A stretch of DNA of 64,000 bases, taken from NCBI RefSeq assembly GCF_947499945.1, contig NZ_CANMQD010000001.1:1426001-1490000 (forward strand), in the 5' to 3' direction. Of the stretch, positions 1 through 9,715 are shown one piece after another; positions within the stretch are counted from its first letter, which is position 1, and each line of letters starts with the position of its first letter. Made by a program: the position numbers and the translations under genes. The notes under the pieces were generated by a model. The model made no database searches. It was given only the letters and a program-made list of their open reading frames with translations, and was not told the DNA's origin. This DNA comes from an uncultured Sulfitobacter sp. GTDB taxonomy: Bacteria > Pseudomonadota > Alphaproteobacteria > Rhodobacterales > Rhodobacteraceae.

Positions 1-1
1 A

Positions 2-475
2 AAACTTGCCCTTGTGACCACCCTCGCACAGGCCTCTGGCGTGCGTGGCATGGTCGGCGGTCAGGCTCTCGACATCGCAGCCGAAACCGCAGATGTGGCC
101 CTGACATTAGACGAAATCATCACGCTCCAAGCTGGCAAAACAGGCGCACTTATTGAATGGGCCGCCACCACTGGGCCACGCATGGCACAGGCTAACACAG
201 GTCCTCTGGGACAATATGCCCGCGATCTGGGCCTCGCTTTCCAGATTGCTGATGATATCCTTGACGTCGAAGGCGATGCCACGACAGTTGGGAAAGCAGT
301 GGGCAAGGACGCGAGAGCAGGCAAGGCCACCTTCGTGTCACTGCTTGGCCTTGATGGCGCCAAAGAGCGGGCGCAAACATTGGTTAACGCCGCATGTGAC
401 GTGCTATCACCATATGGCGCGGAAGCGGATACGTTGCGCGAGGCGGCACAGTTTGTTGTCGCACGAAAAAGCTAG
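2..475 (+). CDS. ispA: (2E,6E)-farnesyl / geranyl diphosphate synthase, C-terminal part
   Basis: Only the last ~158 codons lie in the window and the 5' end is cut off. The protein has the second aspartate-rich motif of trans-prenyltransferases, DDILDVEGD, preceded by GLAFQIA, and the upstream [10 protein letters not shown] segment typical of bacterial IspA. The family condenses IPP with DMAPP/GPP to make farnesyl diphosphate in the cytosol. The stop codon is followed after 10 bases by the dxs start, so the two genes should be co-transcribed. This ispA-dxs pairing is common in alphaproteobacteria and supports the assignment. Identification is confident; exact product chain length cannot be judged without the N-terminal chain-length region. 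Confidence 0.93.
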   Translation, partial: KLALVTTLAQASGVRGMVGGQALDIAAETADVALTLDEIITLQAGKTGALIEWAATTGPRMAQANTGPLGQYARDLGLAFQIADDILDVEGDATTVGKAVGKDARAGKATFVSLLGLDGAKERAQTLVNAACDVLSPYGAEADTLREAAQFVVARKS

Positions 476-485
476 GGACAAGATA

Positions 486-2414
486 ATGACCGACACGCCG
501 AACACACCCCTACTGGACCGGATCTCCCGCCCCGCCGACATGAAGTCACTCTCGGATCGTGAGTTGCACCAGCTTGCTGCGGAAGTCCGCGCCGAGACAG
601 TCTCGGCTGTTTCCGTTACGGGCGGCCACTTGGGCGCGGGTCTTGGTGTGGTTGAATTGACCGTGGCTCTACACGCCGTATTCGACACCCCACGCGACAA
701 AATCATTTGGGACGTAGGCCACCAATGTTACCCCCACAAAATCCTGACAGAGCGCCGCGACCGCATCCGCACGCTGCGCATGGAAAACGGGCTGAGCGGC
801 TTTACCAAGCGTTCTGAGTCTCCCTATGACCCCTTCGGGGCCGCCCACAGTTCCACATCCATCTCCGCCGCCCTTGGCTTTGCCGTGGCGCGAGATTTGG
901 GCGGTGTCGTGCCTGAGGGGCTTGGCGATGCTATTGCTGTTATCGGCGATGGCTCCATGTCTGCAGGCATGGCCTATGAGGCGATGAACAACGCGGGCCA
1001 CCTCAAGAAACGCATGATCGTTATTCTTAACGACAACGAGATGAGCATCGCACCCCCCGTCGGTGCCATGTCCGCCTACCTCAGCCGCCTTTATGCAGAA
1101 GAGCCTTTTCAAGAACTCAAATCCGCCGCAAAAGGCGCGGTGAGCCTGCTCCCCTACCCCTTCCGCGAAGGGGCCAAACGCGCCAAGGATATGCTCAAGG
1201 GGATGACTGTCGGCGGGACGCTGTTTGAACAGCTCGGATTTAGCTATCTCGGCCCCATCGACGGCCACGACATGGATCAACTCCTGCCTGTACTGCGCAC
1301 TGTCAAAGCGCGCGCCACTGGCCCAATCCTGATCCACGTGTTGACGAAAAAGGGCAAAGGTTACGGCCCCGCCGAAGCCGCCCGCGATAAAGGGCACGCA
1401 ACTGCCAAATTCAACGTAGTGACGGGCGAGCAGAAAAAAGCTCCCAGCAACGCACCCAGCTATACGAACGTCTATTCCGATAGCCTCGTTCAGCTCGCTG
1501 CTGACGATGATAAGATTTGCGCGATAACAGCCGCCATGCCGGACGGCACCGGCCTCAACCTGTTTATGGAGCGCTACCCCTCGCGTTGCTTTGACGTTGG
1601 CATTGCAGAACAACACGGTGTGACCTTCTCCGCCGCGCTTGCCGCTGGCGGAATGAAACCGTTTTGCACCATGTATTCCACTTTCCTGCAACGCGGATAC
1701 GATCAGGTCGTCCATGACGTTGCGATCCAGCGTTTGCCGGTTCGTTTCGCCATCGATCGTGCGGGCCTTGTTGGCGCTGACGGTGCTACCCACGCAGGCT
1801 CCTTTGATATCGCCTATCTCGCCAATCTTCCCGGTTTCGTCGTCATGGCCGCTGCAGATGAGGCAGAGCTCAAACATATGGTCGCTACCGCCGCGGCGCA
1901 TGATGACGGCCCCATCGCTTTCCGCTTTCCGCGCGGCGAAGGGCGCGGAGTCGATATGCCGGAACGCGGCATCCCGCTTGAGATCGGCAAAGGCCGTATT
2001 ATTCGCGAGGGCGGCCGCGTCGCGATTCTCTCCTTTGGTACACGCCTTGAAGAAGTTGAGAAAGCCGCCGAGGCACTTATGGCGAAAGGCATCACACCCA
2101 CGATCGCCGATGCCCGCTTTGCCAAGCCGCTAGACCGCGACATGATTCTATCCCTCGCGCAAAACCACGAGGCTCTGATCACCGTCGAAGAGGGCGCCGT
2201 TGGCGGCTTTGGCAGTCATGTCGCCCAACTGCTTGCGGAGGAAGGCGTGTTCGACAAAGGTCTCAAATACCGCTCAATGGTCCTGCCTGACATCTTCATC
2301 GATCAGGCCAGCCCGGAGAATATGTACGCCGTCGCAGCCATGAACGCGGAACACATCGAAGCCAAAGTCCTCAACACCCTCGGCATCGCCAAACTCGGCG
2401 TGCAAACCGCCTAG
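486..2414 (+). CDS. dxs: 1-deoxy-D-xylulose-5-phosphate synthase
   Basis: A 642-residue protein, the normal length for DXS, the thiamine-diphosphate enzyme that joins pyruvate and glyceraldehyde 3-phosphate in the first step of the MEP isoprenoid pathway. Visible marks include the N-terminal thiamine-binding part ([31 protein letters not shown]), the GDG...N motif ([19 protein letters not shown]), the central transketolase domain ([18 protein letters not shown]) and a C-terminal transketolase domain. The ATG at 486 is chosen because it starts the conserved [13 protein letters not shown] region; an upstream in-frame extension would run into ispA. The stop overlaps the stop of the convergent channel gene in a shared CTAG. 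Confidence 0.97.
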   Translation: MTDTPNTPLLDRISRPADMKSLSDRELHQLAAEVRAETVSAVSVTGGHLGAGLGVVELTVALHAVFDTPRDKIIWDVGHQCYPHKILTERRDRIRTLRMENGLSGFTKRSESPYDPFGAAHSSTSISAALGFAVARDLGGVVPEGLGDAIAVIGDGSMSAGMAYEAMNNAGHLKKRMIVILNDNEMSIAPPVGAMSAYLSRLYAEEPFQELKSAAKGAVSLLPYPFREGAKRAKDMLKGMTVGGTLFEQLGFSYLGPIDGHDMDQLLPVLRTVKARATGPILIHVLTKKGKGYGPAEAARDKGHATAKFNVVTGEQKKAPSNAPSYTNVYSDSLVQLAADDDKICAITAAMPDGTGLNLFMERYPSRCFDVGIAEQHGVTFSAALAAGGMKPFCTMYSTFLQRGYDQVVHDVAIQRLPVRFAIDRAGLVGADGATHAGSFDIAYLANLPGFVVMAAADEAELKHMVATAAAHDDGPIAFRFPRGEGRGVDMPERGIPLEIGKGRIIREGGRVAILSFGTRLEEVEKAAEALMAKGITPTIADARFAKPLDRDMILSLAQNHEALITVEEGAVGGFGSHVAQLLAEEGVFDKGLKYRSMVLPDIFIDQASPENMYAVAAMNAEHIEAKVLNTLGIAKLGVQTA

Positions 2415-3232
2415 TCCTTGCGCACAGCAATCAGTTGGTCGAGCTTTGCTTCAAGCACAGCCAGCTTTCCTTGCACATCCTCACGGTAGGCATCAGTGCT
2501 GGCGACTGATTCCTCCTGATGCGCATCCTGCATAGAGTTAACGATCAGACCGACCAGAAGGTTCACCACTGCAAATGTCGTCATCATGATGAACGGGACA
2601 AAGAACATCCATGCCAGAGGATAGACCTCCATCACAGGGCGCACGATCCCCATGGACCAACTCTCCAGCGTCATAATCTGGAACAGCGAATAGCCAGAGC
2701 GCCCCAGCGTCCCGAACCACAGGTCAAAATCTGCAGCCTGCTCGGGCGTACAAACTTCACACCCCATTCCAAACAACTTGGTCGCCATCACAGCTCCAAT
2801 ATAGAAAATCAGCGACATGAGCAGAAAGACCGATGCCATACCAGGGAGCGCGGTAACAAACCCCTCCACCACACGGCGCAGGTTTGGCGCGACCGAAATG
2901 ATCCGCAGTACACGCAAAATCCGCAAAGCACGCAGCGCCGAGAACCCTTCAGCGGCTGGAGCAAGCGAAATACCCACGATAATAAAGTCAAAAATATTCC
3001 AACCGTCGCGGAAGAATCGAGCGCGATAGGCGATCAGCTTTGCCACCAATTCAACTACAAAGATCGACAAACAAACTTGGTCCAGCAACAGGATTAGGCC
3101 ACCTACCTGCTCCATAATCGGTTTGGATGTCTCGAGGCCCAGAATAATTGCGTTGAACAGGATCACCCCGAGAATCGTATTCCGCACAAAGTCCGATTCC
3201 AATGTTGCGGTCAACTTTTGAGTGAGTGTCAT
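2411..3232 (-). CDS. bacterial voltage-gated sodium channel (NavBac/NaChBac family)
   Basis: A 273-residue single-domain six-helix channel. S1 is about residues 17-35, S2 and S3 about 45-68 and 76-92. The S4 voltage sensor (about 101-120) carries an arginine every third residue ([10 protein letters not shown], then NLRR). The pore helix and selectivity filter TLESWSM lie at about 188-194, followed by S6 (about 208-236) with the NxxVGLIVN pattern, and a short charged C-terminal helix that could form the coiled coil of the tetramer. The TLESW filter is the sodium-selective signature of NaChBac, NavAb and NavSp. I chose the ATG at 3232 because the upstream in-frame extension has no family-like sequence. 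The gene is monocistronic and convergent with dxs. Confidence 0.93.
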   Translation of the reverse strand: MTLTQKLTATLESDFVRNTILGVILFNAIILGLETSKPIMEQVGGLILLLDQVCLSIFVVELVAKLIAYRARFFRDGWNIFDFIIVGISLAPAAEGFSALRALRILRVLRIISVAPNLRRVVEGFVTALPGMASVFLLMSLIFYIGAVMATKLFGMGCEVCTPEQAADFDLWFGTLGRSGYSLFQIMTLESWSMGIVRPVMEVYPLAWMFFVPFIMMTTFAVVNLLVGLIVNSMQDAHQEESVASTDAYREDVQGKLAVLEAKLDQLIAVRKD

Positions 3233-3311
3233 AGCGGCTCCGCATTCTTTGAGGTTGGGGTGTATATGGCGTGTGCACAGGAGCGCGACAAGGCACCACA
3301 AAATGAGAAAT

Positions 3312-4178
3312 TTAGGCGCCGCGACCAGCACTCTGCGCCAATATCGCAGCAAGGCCACTGCGGTAGTCGGGATAGTGCGGCGACCAGCCCAACTCACGCT
3401 TGATATGATCATTCCTGACCCGCTTGCTCTCCGCATAAAAGCTGCGTGCCATAGGGGTCATCTCCGCATCTTCAAACGCAACAGCAGGCGGGACAGGCAC
3501 ACCCAACAACTCGGCGGCATAGCCGATCACATCCTCAGGCGGTGCAGGACTATCGTCACACAAATTATAGATAGCGCCCCGCGATGGCGCGTTGAGCGAA
3601 AGCTCCAGCGCAGAGGCGATATCCTCGACGTGGATACGACTGAATACCTGCCCCTGCTTAATGATTCTACGCGCTGTGCCATTGCGTACCTTGGCAAAGG
3701 GCCCACGCCCCGGCCCATAGATGCCGGCAAGACGGAAGATATGGAGCGGTAAGTCCCGAATCGACTGCCATGCAACCTCAGCATCAACCCGCGCCTGTCC
3801 ACGTGCCGTGCTGGGGTTAAGCGGTGTCTGCTCGTCTACCCAACCACCGCTATGATCACCGTAAACACCTGTCGTTGAAAGATAGCCAACCCACCGCGCC
3901 TGAGGGGCTGCATCAACAATGGTATCTCGCAGCTCCGCCAACACCGGATCACCTGCAATACCAGGTCCTGCCGAAATCAGAATATTTGGGAATTCGGCGA
4001 CCAACGACCGCAGGTCACTGCTCGGCCACTGCACGGGTTCTGCGCCTGTTGCGGCAATCCCTGCCATCTTGTCAGCACTGCGCGTCGTCCCAACGACATG
4101 CCAGCCCTCTTGCACCAACCGCGCCGCTAGTGCCCGTGCACTATAGCCATGACCAATGGATAAAAGGCGATTGTCCAC
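3312..4178 (-). CDS. NAD(P)-dependent epimerase/dehydratase-like SDR protein (YeeZ-like)
   Basis: A 288-residue extended SDR protein. The N-terminal nucleotide-binding loop is SIGHGYSARALAARL, a GxGxxA variant of the usual GxxGxxG. The active-site region contains YLSTTGVYGDHSGGWVDE, and RLAGIYGPGRGPFAKVRNG matches the substrate-binding part of sugar-nucleotide epimerases. YeeZ-type proteins share this layout, but the substrate is not known. It lies 79 bases downstream of the channel gene start on the same strand and has no obvious pathway partner. A cytosolic sugar-nucleotide or nucleotide-cofactor-dependent reductase or epimerase is the safest call. Confidence 0.8.
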   Translation of the reverse strand: MDNRLLSIGHGYSARALAARLVQEGWHVVGTTRSADKMAGIAATGAEPVQWPSSDLRSLVAEFPNILISAGPGIAGDPVLAELRDTIVDAAPQARWVGYLSTTGVYGDHSGGWVDEQTPLNPSTARGQARVDAEVAWQSIRDLPLHIFRLAGIYGPGRGPFAKVRNGTARRIIKQGQVFSRIHVEDIASALELSLNAPSRGAIYNLCDDSPAPPEDVIGYAAELLGVPVPPAVAFEDAEMTPMARSFYAESKRVRNDHIKRELGWSPHYPDYRSGLAAILAQSAGRGA

Positions 4179-4233
4179 GAGAACACTCCAGTTGTTTCAT
4201 CAGACTAGTGCAAAGAGACCTTACCCTTGAAAG

Positions 4234-4262
4234 CAAAACGGCCCTCCCAAAAGGGAAGGCCG
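4234..4262 (-). terminator. rho-independent terminator of the small exported protein gene
   Basis: A 10-bp stem with one mismatch (CGGCCTTCCC / GGGAGGGCCG on the minus strand) around a four-base loop. On the minus strand it is followed by TTTTGC. It sits 26 bases after the stop of the 4288-4527 gene, ending the Yjb-type exopolysaccharide unit. Confidence 0.8.
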
Positions 4263-4287
4263 AATTGTAACGAACAGAGTGGAAGAC

Positions 4288-4527
4288 TTAGTCTTCGATC
4301 TCTGGTGTGACTGTGTCGCTGTCGCTGTCGCTGCTTACCAGTGCTGCTACTGCTGCTGCTGCAACAAGGCCGCCTACTACAACTGGAACACCGATACCGG
4401 AGCTACCTGTTACTGGTGCAACGTACTCGCGCTCAGGCTCTGCTTCGTAAGTGGTGTTCAAGGAACCCGCGAAAGAAGCGGAGGCTGCTACTGCGAAGAG
4501 TGCGGCAAGAGAAACTGTTTTCATCAT
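4288..4527 (-). CDS. small exported YjbE-like protein, Ala/Ser/Asp-rich
   Basis: About 79 residues starting at ATGATG with AGGAC eight bases upstream (TTG 21 bases upstream is rejected for lack of a ribosome site). It has a clear signal peptide (MKTVSLAALFAVAASASFAG), then a short acidic linker, a Gly/Val/Ala membrane-like stretch (GVPVVVGGLVAAAAVAALV) and an SSDSDSDTVTPEIED tail. It lies 140 bases downstream of yjbF and ends at a strong terminator. The short secreted low-complexity design resembles enterobacterial YjbE, the first gene of yjbEFGH, though here it is last. Similar tiny proteins are widespread in Rhodobacteraceae. The role is inferred from position only. The coding sequence contains GTCGCT and GCTGCT simple repeats. 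Confidence 0.72.
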   Translation of the reverse strand: MMKTVSLAALFAVAASASFAGSLNTTYEAEPEREYVAPVTGSSGIGVPVVVGGLVAAAAVAALVSSDSDSDTVTPEIED

Positions 4528-4667
4528 GTCATTTGTCCTGTTTATCAAAATAGCGGAATGAACTCGCGATTGCGGTCTGAATAACCGAGTTAAAAATATT
4601 TCACAACGTTGTTAAAGCTACGGCCCAAATAAAACAGGCGCAGTTTCGCCAACTGTTGCATACTTGC

Positions 4668-5372
4668 CTAGTTTTTGACTAGTACTACTTCAAAATAACC
4701 GACCCGTGGACCGATCCACTGACGCGATTTTCGGACCAGCCCGGTGGACGGCTGCACCCAATACTCATTACGCAATACAGCATCGCCGCGGACCCCCCCC
4801 ACACAATCCTCACGTATGTAATTTGTGTTAAATGTCTGATTTACAATGGTTATACGCTCTTGCCCTATAACGTCCAGTTTGCACTGAAACCGATATTCCG
4901 TTGTCGTAACGTCACCATCCGAGACCACGTAGGTCCTGACACCGCTGCGATCTGCCCCTGCAGACAGTGCTTTGATTGTCACATTGGCGTCCGCTGAAAT
5001 CATATCGCCACCAACGCCGCGCGTTCCGATAATTACACCGTTCCGCAGGAAAACCCGCGCATTATCAGTCGAATTCCAGACCTCAACAGTCCCAAGACCC
5101 GAATCACGACGCGTAGTGGCACGCCCTAAAAACGAACTTCCTCCCAGCAATTCTGGATTGATCTGTAGCAAAGGCTGATCAATCTCCGCCAACTGCGCGG
5201 CGGTCAATTCAAGCTTTTGAGGTGGTCCAGCTCTGCGAGCCGCAATCACCTGACTCAGGGAGTCTAACACCAGTTTAGGCGTGTTGGTCCCTGTCCCTTG
5301 CTCAGAGCTACACCCGACGAGAACAAGGCCCATCAAGCCAACGCAAACGAGGCGTGAAATCTCTTTGATCAT
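4668..5372 (-). CDS. yjbF: YjbF family outer-membrane lipoprotein
   Basis: A 234-residue protein with a lipoprotein signal peptide: MIKEISRLVCVGLMGLVLVGC ends in the lipobox LVGC. The ATG at 5372 overlaps the yjbH stop by four bases (ATGA) and has GGAG seven bases upstream, so translation is coupled to yjbH. The body matches the YjbF / group-4 capsule lipoprotein pattern (IQINPELLGG-like start, alternating beta strands, VGYFEVVLVKN end). YjbF and YjbH form part of the yjbEFGH exopolysaccharide export machinery studied in enterobacteria; the exact function is not settled. The cysteine anchors it in the outer membrane, facing the periplasm. Confidence 0.85.
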   Translation of the reverse strand: MIKEISRLVCVGLMGLVLVGCSSEQGTGTNTPKLVLDSLSQVIAARRAGPPQKLELTAAQLAEIDQPLLQINPELLGGSSFLGRATTRRDSGLGTVEVWNSTDNARVFLRNGVIIGTRGVGGDMISADANVTIKALSAGADRSGVRTYVVSDGDVTTTEYRFQCKLDVIGQERITIVNQTFNTNYIREDCVGGVRGDAVLRNEYWVQPSTGLVRKSRQWIGPRVGYFEVVLVKN

Positions 5373-7537
5373 TCCCATACTCCGGACCAATTCCCGACCA
5401 AGCCTTCTCGATGGCCGCTGCGCACCTGTTCATACAAACGACCCGGCACATTCAAACGTGCTCCGCCATCTCGCGTCAGAGGCCTTAGGGTGGTCGACCG
5501 CTTGCGCTGATCTGGCTTGCCAATTAACCAATCCATTGGAATGGTGACTGTAATGCCTTTATCAAAAGACCCCTCACCAAAATCTTCGGCGGACACATCG
5601 GTTAGCGTAAAGAACCCGCCAACGCGCCATCCGTTTGCAAACTCGCGCTCAAGCGTCACAGTCCCACCAACGTCACCCGCAAGGTAGCGCCCGACGTCAA
5701 GCTGACCTGTGAAACCATTGCCAAATTCGTAATAGGCAGAAGCGTGACCTGTTGCGACGCCGTAGTCTTGAAACCCGAGTGCGTTATCAAAAGCACGCTG
5801 CTTTACATAATTCGCCTCAACACCCAGCGCGAGGCGGCTGCCAACGGGCTTCCACAGCACTTCTGCTGAAACGCCACCGAACATCCGCTCAAGGTAACCT
5901 GCCGTAACCCGCGCATAAACGTCTGGTGCGGCCTTCCACTGGCGATTCACATAGAGGTTCGTAATGGACGTAGCGCCACCTTGATCATACAGAACAGCAT
6001 CCGTTCGCACATGTTCCAAAGCAGACGTATTGCTGGAACCGTCACTGTCACTCGCACTTGTCAAACGATGCTGGAGTTGCCCTGCAACCTTCCAACCCGG
6101 GATTGGTTCATAGGACAAGTTAAGTTGGAGACCTGCATTAAACTCCACAGGCTTATCCGGATCAAACAACCTCTGGGTGAGGTACGGGCCGACAGACCAG
6201 TTAAAAATAGGAAACAGATCCTCGTTGCGCGCACTGCCAGCCAAGTTGGGTGCAGCACTTGTAATACCAGCGACGGCCAAAAGCGCATCTGACGAATTCG
6301 GCGCAAACTCTAGCGCCTCAAGGTCAGAGCGGCGCAAAACGATCGCAGACTGCGCCAGATTGTTCACCACGGGGACGATGCGGAATGTCTCAACCGAGTC
6401 TGGCAACAAACGCGCCAAAACACGCGCTACCCGTCCAACCGATACCGCCGTAGCTCCATATCGCTCATTGCTGTAGCGTACTTCCGTGGTTGAGGCTGTC
6501 GTTTTAACCTCAATGAGGGTCAGCCCCTCGGCCTCCAACAAAGGCACCAACGCATCGCGTACCAGAACAGAGCCTTCGACTTCGGATGCAGCCCACGCGG
6601 TATCATAAGCCTCGGGCTGCTCGCGACGGCTTGGGCGGATGAAATAGGGACGCGGCGCGGGAATACGCTGCTGTGAAACGGGGCGGTTCGGATTGAATTG
6701 CAGTTGTACGTTCACGCCAAGCTCGGAACCGTAAAGATAATATGCACCAACACGAATGCCTTCAGTCACTTGATACTCGGCACCAAAGTTGAAGCGTGAT
6801 TTGCGGTCAAAAACTCCCCGCGTTGTCTCGGCGATATAAGCGTCAGAGCTATACTCGGCTTTCAGGCCCAACTTGCCATTTACGTTCCATTCCACCCCCG
6901 CAAAAGGCGCAGCCTCACCACGAAACCATTGATCTGTGGACAACTCGCCACCAGTATCTCCGGGCATAAACGCGGGGCGATCACCGCCAAAGGGCGCACC
7001 GATCCCGCCAGAGCTACCCAAGCGACCCCAGCCCAACCCGACAGTAGCTTTGACAGTTCCTGGAATACTGGCGCCCGAAAACGTTTTGGTCGCGGCAACA
7101 AACTCACCTGCGTAAATGCCCGTACCTGCAAAATCCTGCAATCCGACGGTCACCGCTGGTAAATACTGGCTCTCGCGGTTCAGTAAGAAACGCACATCAA
7201 AACTACGGTCGCGGTAGGTATCGAAGGATTGACTGAAGTTCGGATTATCGATCCCAACATATCGAAAGCTGGCCTGTATCCGTGGCGTAGCCTGAAACGT
7301 CAGGGTCGTTCGAGTCTGACTGCCAAAGTTGGAAACACCAATCGCCACCTGACCATCAGGCAGCGCCTCAGCCGAAGGCATATCGATAAGGCCCGAAGCG
7401 CCATAGAAATTCAAGGACGGCCTGTTTGGCACCTCGAAAATCCCGTCTACATTATCAGCGATAAGAATGGACGGCACCAGCGCCACAGACCCAAGAAGGG
7501 CTGCGCTCAGGGATGAAATTGCTAATTTCCTGATCAT
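5369..7537 (-). CDS. yjbH: YjbH family exopolysaccharide outer-membrane protein
   Basis: A 722-residue protein with a signal peptide (MIRKLAISSLSAALLGSVALVPSILIA). The mature N terminus FEVPNRPSLNFYGASGLIDMPSAEALPDGQ is the hallmark start of YjbH, followed by many amphipathic strands alternating with Gly/aromatic residues, as expected for a large outer-membrane beta-barrel, and a C-terminal segment resembling a second barrel (about 440-690). The family works in exopolysaccharide secretion, presumably as a translocation pore. It is coupled to yjbF by an ATGA overlap and lies 119 bases downstream of the CapD-type dehydratase. Length fits the family (about 700). Confidence 0.9.
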   Translation of the reverse strand: MIRKLAISSLSAALLGSVALVPSILIADNVDGIFEVPNRPSLNFYGASGLIDMPSAEALPDGQVAIGVSNFGSQTRTTLTFQATPRIQASFRYVGIDNPNFSQSFDTYRDRSFDVRFLLNRESQYLPAVTVGLQDFAGTGIYAGEFVAATKTFSGASIPGTVKATVGLGWGRLGSSGGIGAPFGGDRPAFMPGDTGGELSTDQWFRGEAAPFAGVEWNVNGKLGLKAEYSSDAYIAETTRGVFDRKSRFNFGAEYQVTEGIRVGAYYLYGSELGVNVQLQFNPNRPVSQQRIPAPRPYFIRPSRREQPEAYDTAWAASEVEGSVLVRDALVPLLEAEGLTLIEVKTTASTTEVRYSNERYGATAVSVGRVARVLARLLPDSVETFRIVPVVNNLAQSAIVLRRSDLEALEFAPNSSDALLAVAGITSAAPNLAGSARNEDLFPIFNWSVGPYLTQRLFDPDKPVEFNAGLQLNLSYEPIPGWKVAGQLQHRLTSASDSDGSSNTSALEHVRTDAVLYDQGGATSITNLYVNRQWKAAPDVYARVTAGYLERMFGGVSAEVLWKPVGSRLALGVEANYVKQRAFDNALGFQDYGVATGHASAYYEFGNGFTGQLDVGRYLAGDVGGTVTLEREFANGWRVGGFFTLTDVSAEDFGEGSFDKGITVTIPMDWLIGKPDQRKRSTTLRPLTRDGGARLNVPGRLYEQVRSGHREGLVGNWSGVWE

Positions 7538-7656
7538 TCGTGACTCTCTGCCAAAGACTTATTTTTCCGCGACCATGCACGCATACGTCCGCCAGCGCAA
7601 CAAAAGCTACGAATCATCGGTGGTATTCACCGCCAGCGTGACAAATCTGCGTAAAT

Positions 7657-9546
7657 CTAGGAGACATCAGCCTTCGGAAGTGGTCGTTGATAGCCTTCCA
7701 CCCACTGCCGCGCCACGTCCAAAGCAAGGTCTTCGTCGCTTGCGACATAGGCCTCACGCAAACGGCGAAGCGCACCTGCGATCTCGATCTGGGGCAACCC
7801 AACTTCATGCGTCATAAAGATCTTAGGATAGTTAGTGCCCAAAAGTTCACCTGACAGCGTCAACTCTTCGGACATCTTCTCACCGGGGCGCAAACCAGTA
7901 ATTTCAATTTCGATGTCCCCATCAGGGTTCGCGGCGTCACGCACTTGATACCCTGCACTCTCGATGACCTGCCGCGCAAGCTTAAGGATCGGAACAGGCT
8001 TTCCCATATCCAGCACAAAAGTCTCAGCATCTCGGCTCACAGAACAGGCCTGCAACACCAAGCGCACGGCCTCTTGCACGGTCATAAAATACCGTTCGAC
8101 ACCTTTGTCCGTCACGGTAAGCGGTCCACCACGGCTCAACTGGTCCTGAAACAGGGGCACCACCGATCCCGAAGACCCAAGGACATTACCAAACCGAACG
8201 ATAGAGAAAACAGTGCGGTCCTTTTGATGCTGACGCTTGGCCAAGCTTTGGATGACCAATTCGGCCAACCGTTTCGAGGCGCCCATGACATTCGTAGGTC
8301 GCACGGCTTTGTCGGATGAGATAAGCATAAACCGCTCAACACCTGCCTTCGCCGCCTGCTCTGCCAACGTCTGCGTGCCGAAGACATTGTTCACCAAACC
8401 GCTCAGGGGGTTCGCTTCAACCAAGGGAACGTGTTTGTAGGCTGCTGCATGCAACACCACCTGAACCCCATGCGATACCAGAACTTTCCGCACCTGCCTG
8501 CTGTCTGTGACGCTCCCCAAAACAGGGACCAATTCTATATTAAGCTGCGCATCCTCAACAACACCACGCAATTCCATCTCAATATGATAAAGGCCTAACT
8601 CGCTCAGCTCGAACATAATGATCTTGCGTGGCTTACAATCCAGCACCTGACGACACAACTCTGACCCGATAGAACCACCTGCGCCAGAGATTAGAACCAC
8701 TTTGTCTTCGTAACACTTACGCGCGTCGCCCAACGGGTTGGACACCTCCGTACGGCCCAAAAAGCTGCGCGCAGAAAGAGGCGTCAACTGACTAACCAAC
8801 GCCTCTGCACCGATCAGCTGCGAGAAAGAGGGCAGAGTCTGCACTTCAAGCCCCATCCGCTCCAACTTGCGCGCGATCTGTGCCTGCTTTGGCTGACTCA
8901 ACGAGGGCACCGCAAGCAATACGCGGTCAATCTGGTTGTCTTTGGCAACGGTAGCTATGTCCGATGGCGGATACACAGGCAGACGTTGCACCCGCATTCC
9001 TTGCAATCCTTTGTTGTCATCTACAAACGCGACAGCCTGGATATGCTCATGACCCCGTAACGCCGAGACAAGCTGTGATCCCGTTGCGCCCGCGCCATAG
9101 ATCAAAACCCGCGTCCGGTTTGACGAATAGCGATATACCATCAGGACAACTTGTAACATCACTGCACGACTGCCCACAGCGAGACAGAAAAACGCAGCGC
9201 CAAACACCATGTGTAGGCCAATAGGAAAGTCCAGCGCAGCAATATCCGAAAAAGTAACCGAGGCAATCGTGAGAAAAGTCGCCTGCACCGCCGTCAAGCC
9301 AACTGAGGCCGCCTCATAAGCGCTTACCTGAATGTCACAAATCCCGACCCATAGCGAAATACCAATGCCCGCGAAGATAATATAAGGGAGCAAGAGCATG
9401 AAGCTGCTCATATTCTCCGAAATCCCACCCTCAAGGCTGAGCGCTACAAAAGCAAACACCATGGCCAAAGGTACCAAAGCACTGTCAACGCAAAGCATCA
9501 CCAGCCGTTTTTGGGTTTTAGTTAGTGTTTTGATCCAATTAAGCAT
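7657..9546 (-). CDS. membrane-bound nucleoside-diphosphate-sugar 4,6-dehydratase (CapD/WbpM/PglF type)
   Basis: A 629-residue protein. Four membrane helices occupy about residues 15-140. A first Rossmann-like CoA-binding-type domain follows (IYGAGATGSQL at about 149), then a polysaccharide-biosynthesis SDR domain with the NAD loop SGAGGSIGSE (about 287-296) and the active-site SSDKAVRPTNVMGASKR near 410-426. The family converts UDP-GlcNAc to a 4-keto-6-deoxy sugar nucleotide, the first step towards bacillosamine, QuiNAc or FucNAc-type sugars. It sits between the initiating phosphosugar transferase and yjbH on the same strand, consistent with making the first sugar of the exopolysaccharide repeat. 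AGGG lies five bases before the start. The sugar product is inferred. Confidence 0.9.
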   Translation of the reverse strand: MLNWIKTLTKTQKRLVMLCVDSALVPLAMVFAFVALSLEGGISENMSSFMLLLPYIIFAGIGISLWVGICDIQVSAYEAASVGLTAVQATFLTIASVTFSDIAALDFPIGLHMVFGAAFFCLAVGSRAVMLQVVLMVYRYSSNRTRVLIYGAGATGSQLVSALRGHEHIQAVAFVDDNKGLQGMRVQRLPVYPPSDIATVAKDNQIDRVLLAVPSLSQPKQAQIARKLERMGLEVQTLPSFSQLIGAEALVSQLTPLSARSFLGRTEVSNPLGDARKCYEDKVVLISGAGGSIGSELCRQVLDCKPRKIIMFELSELGLYHIEMELRGVVEDAQLNIELVPVLGSVTDSRQVRKVLVSHGVQVVLHAAAYKHVPLVEANPLSGLVNNVFGTQTLAEQAAKAGVERFMLISSDKAVRPTNVMGASKRLAELVIQSLAKRQHQKDRTVFSIVRFGNVLGSSGSVVPLFQDQLSRGGPLTVTDKGVERYFMTVQEAVRLVLQACSVSRDAETFVLDMGKPVPILKLARQVIESAGYQVRDAANPDGDIEIEITGLRPGEKMSEELTLSGELLGTNYPKIFMTHEVGLPQIEIAGALRRLREAYVASDEDLALDVARQWVEGYQRPLPKADVS

Positions 9547-9715
9547 TCAGACCCTATATCTGTAATCGCCCGTCCACGCTGGCGTGTCGGGGCCCTATTC
9601 CTACAACCTGCATCGCTTTGCGATGCTGGCCTAACTGTCGGATTCTCCCTAATTTAACCAACTTCGCCGAAATTTCATATCAAATGATTAAATTCTCGGA
9701 ATTTTTGAGCGCTAC

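Noticed and set aside
669..1901. Long open frame on the minus strand inside dxs
   Set aside because: Shadow of a GC-rich gene; the plus-strand dxs motifs are complete and the antisense product has no family features.
9610..9626. Seven-pair hairpin GCATCGC / GCGATGC between sugar transferase and dehydratase genes
   Set aside because: No U-tract on either strand; cannot be called a terminator or a regulatory RNA on this evidence.
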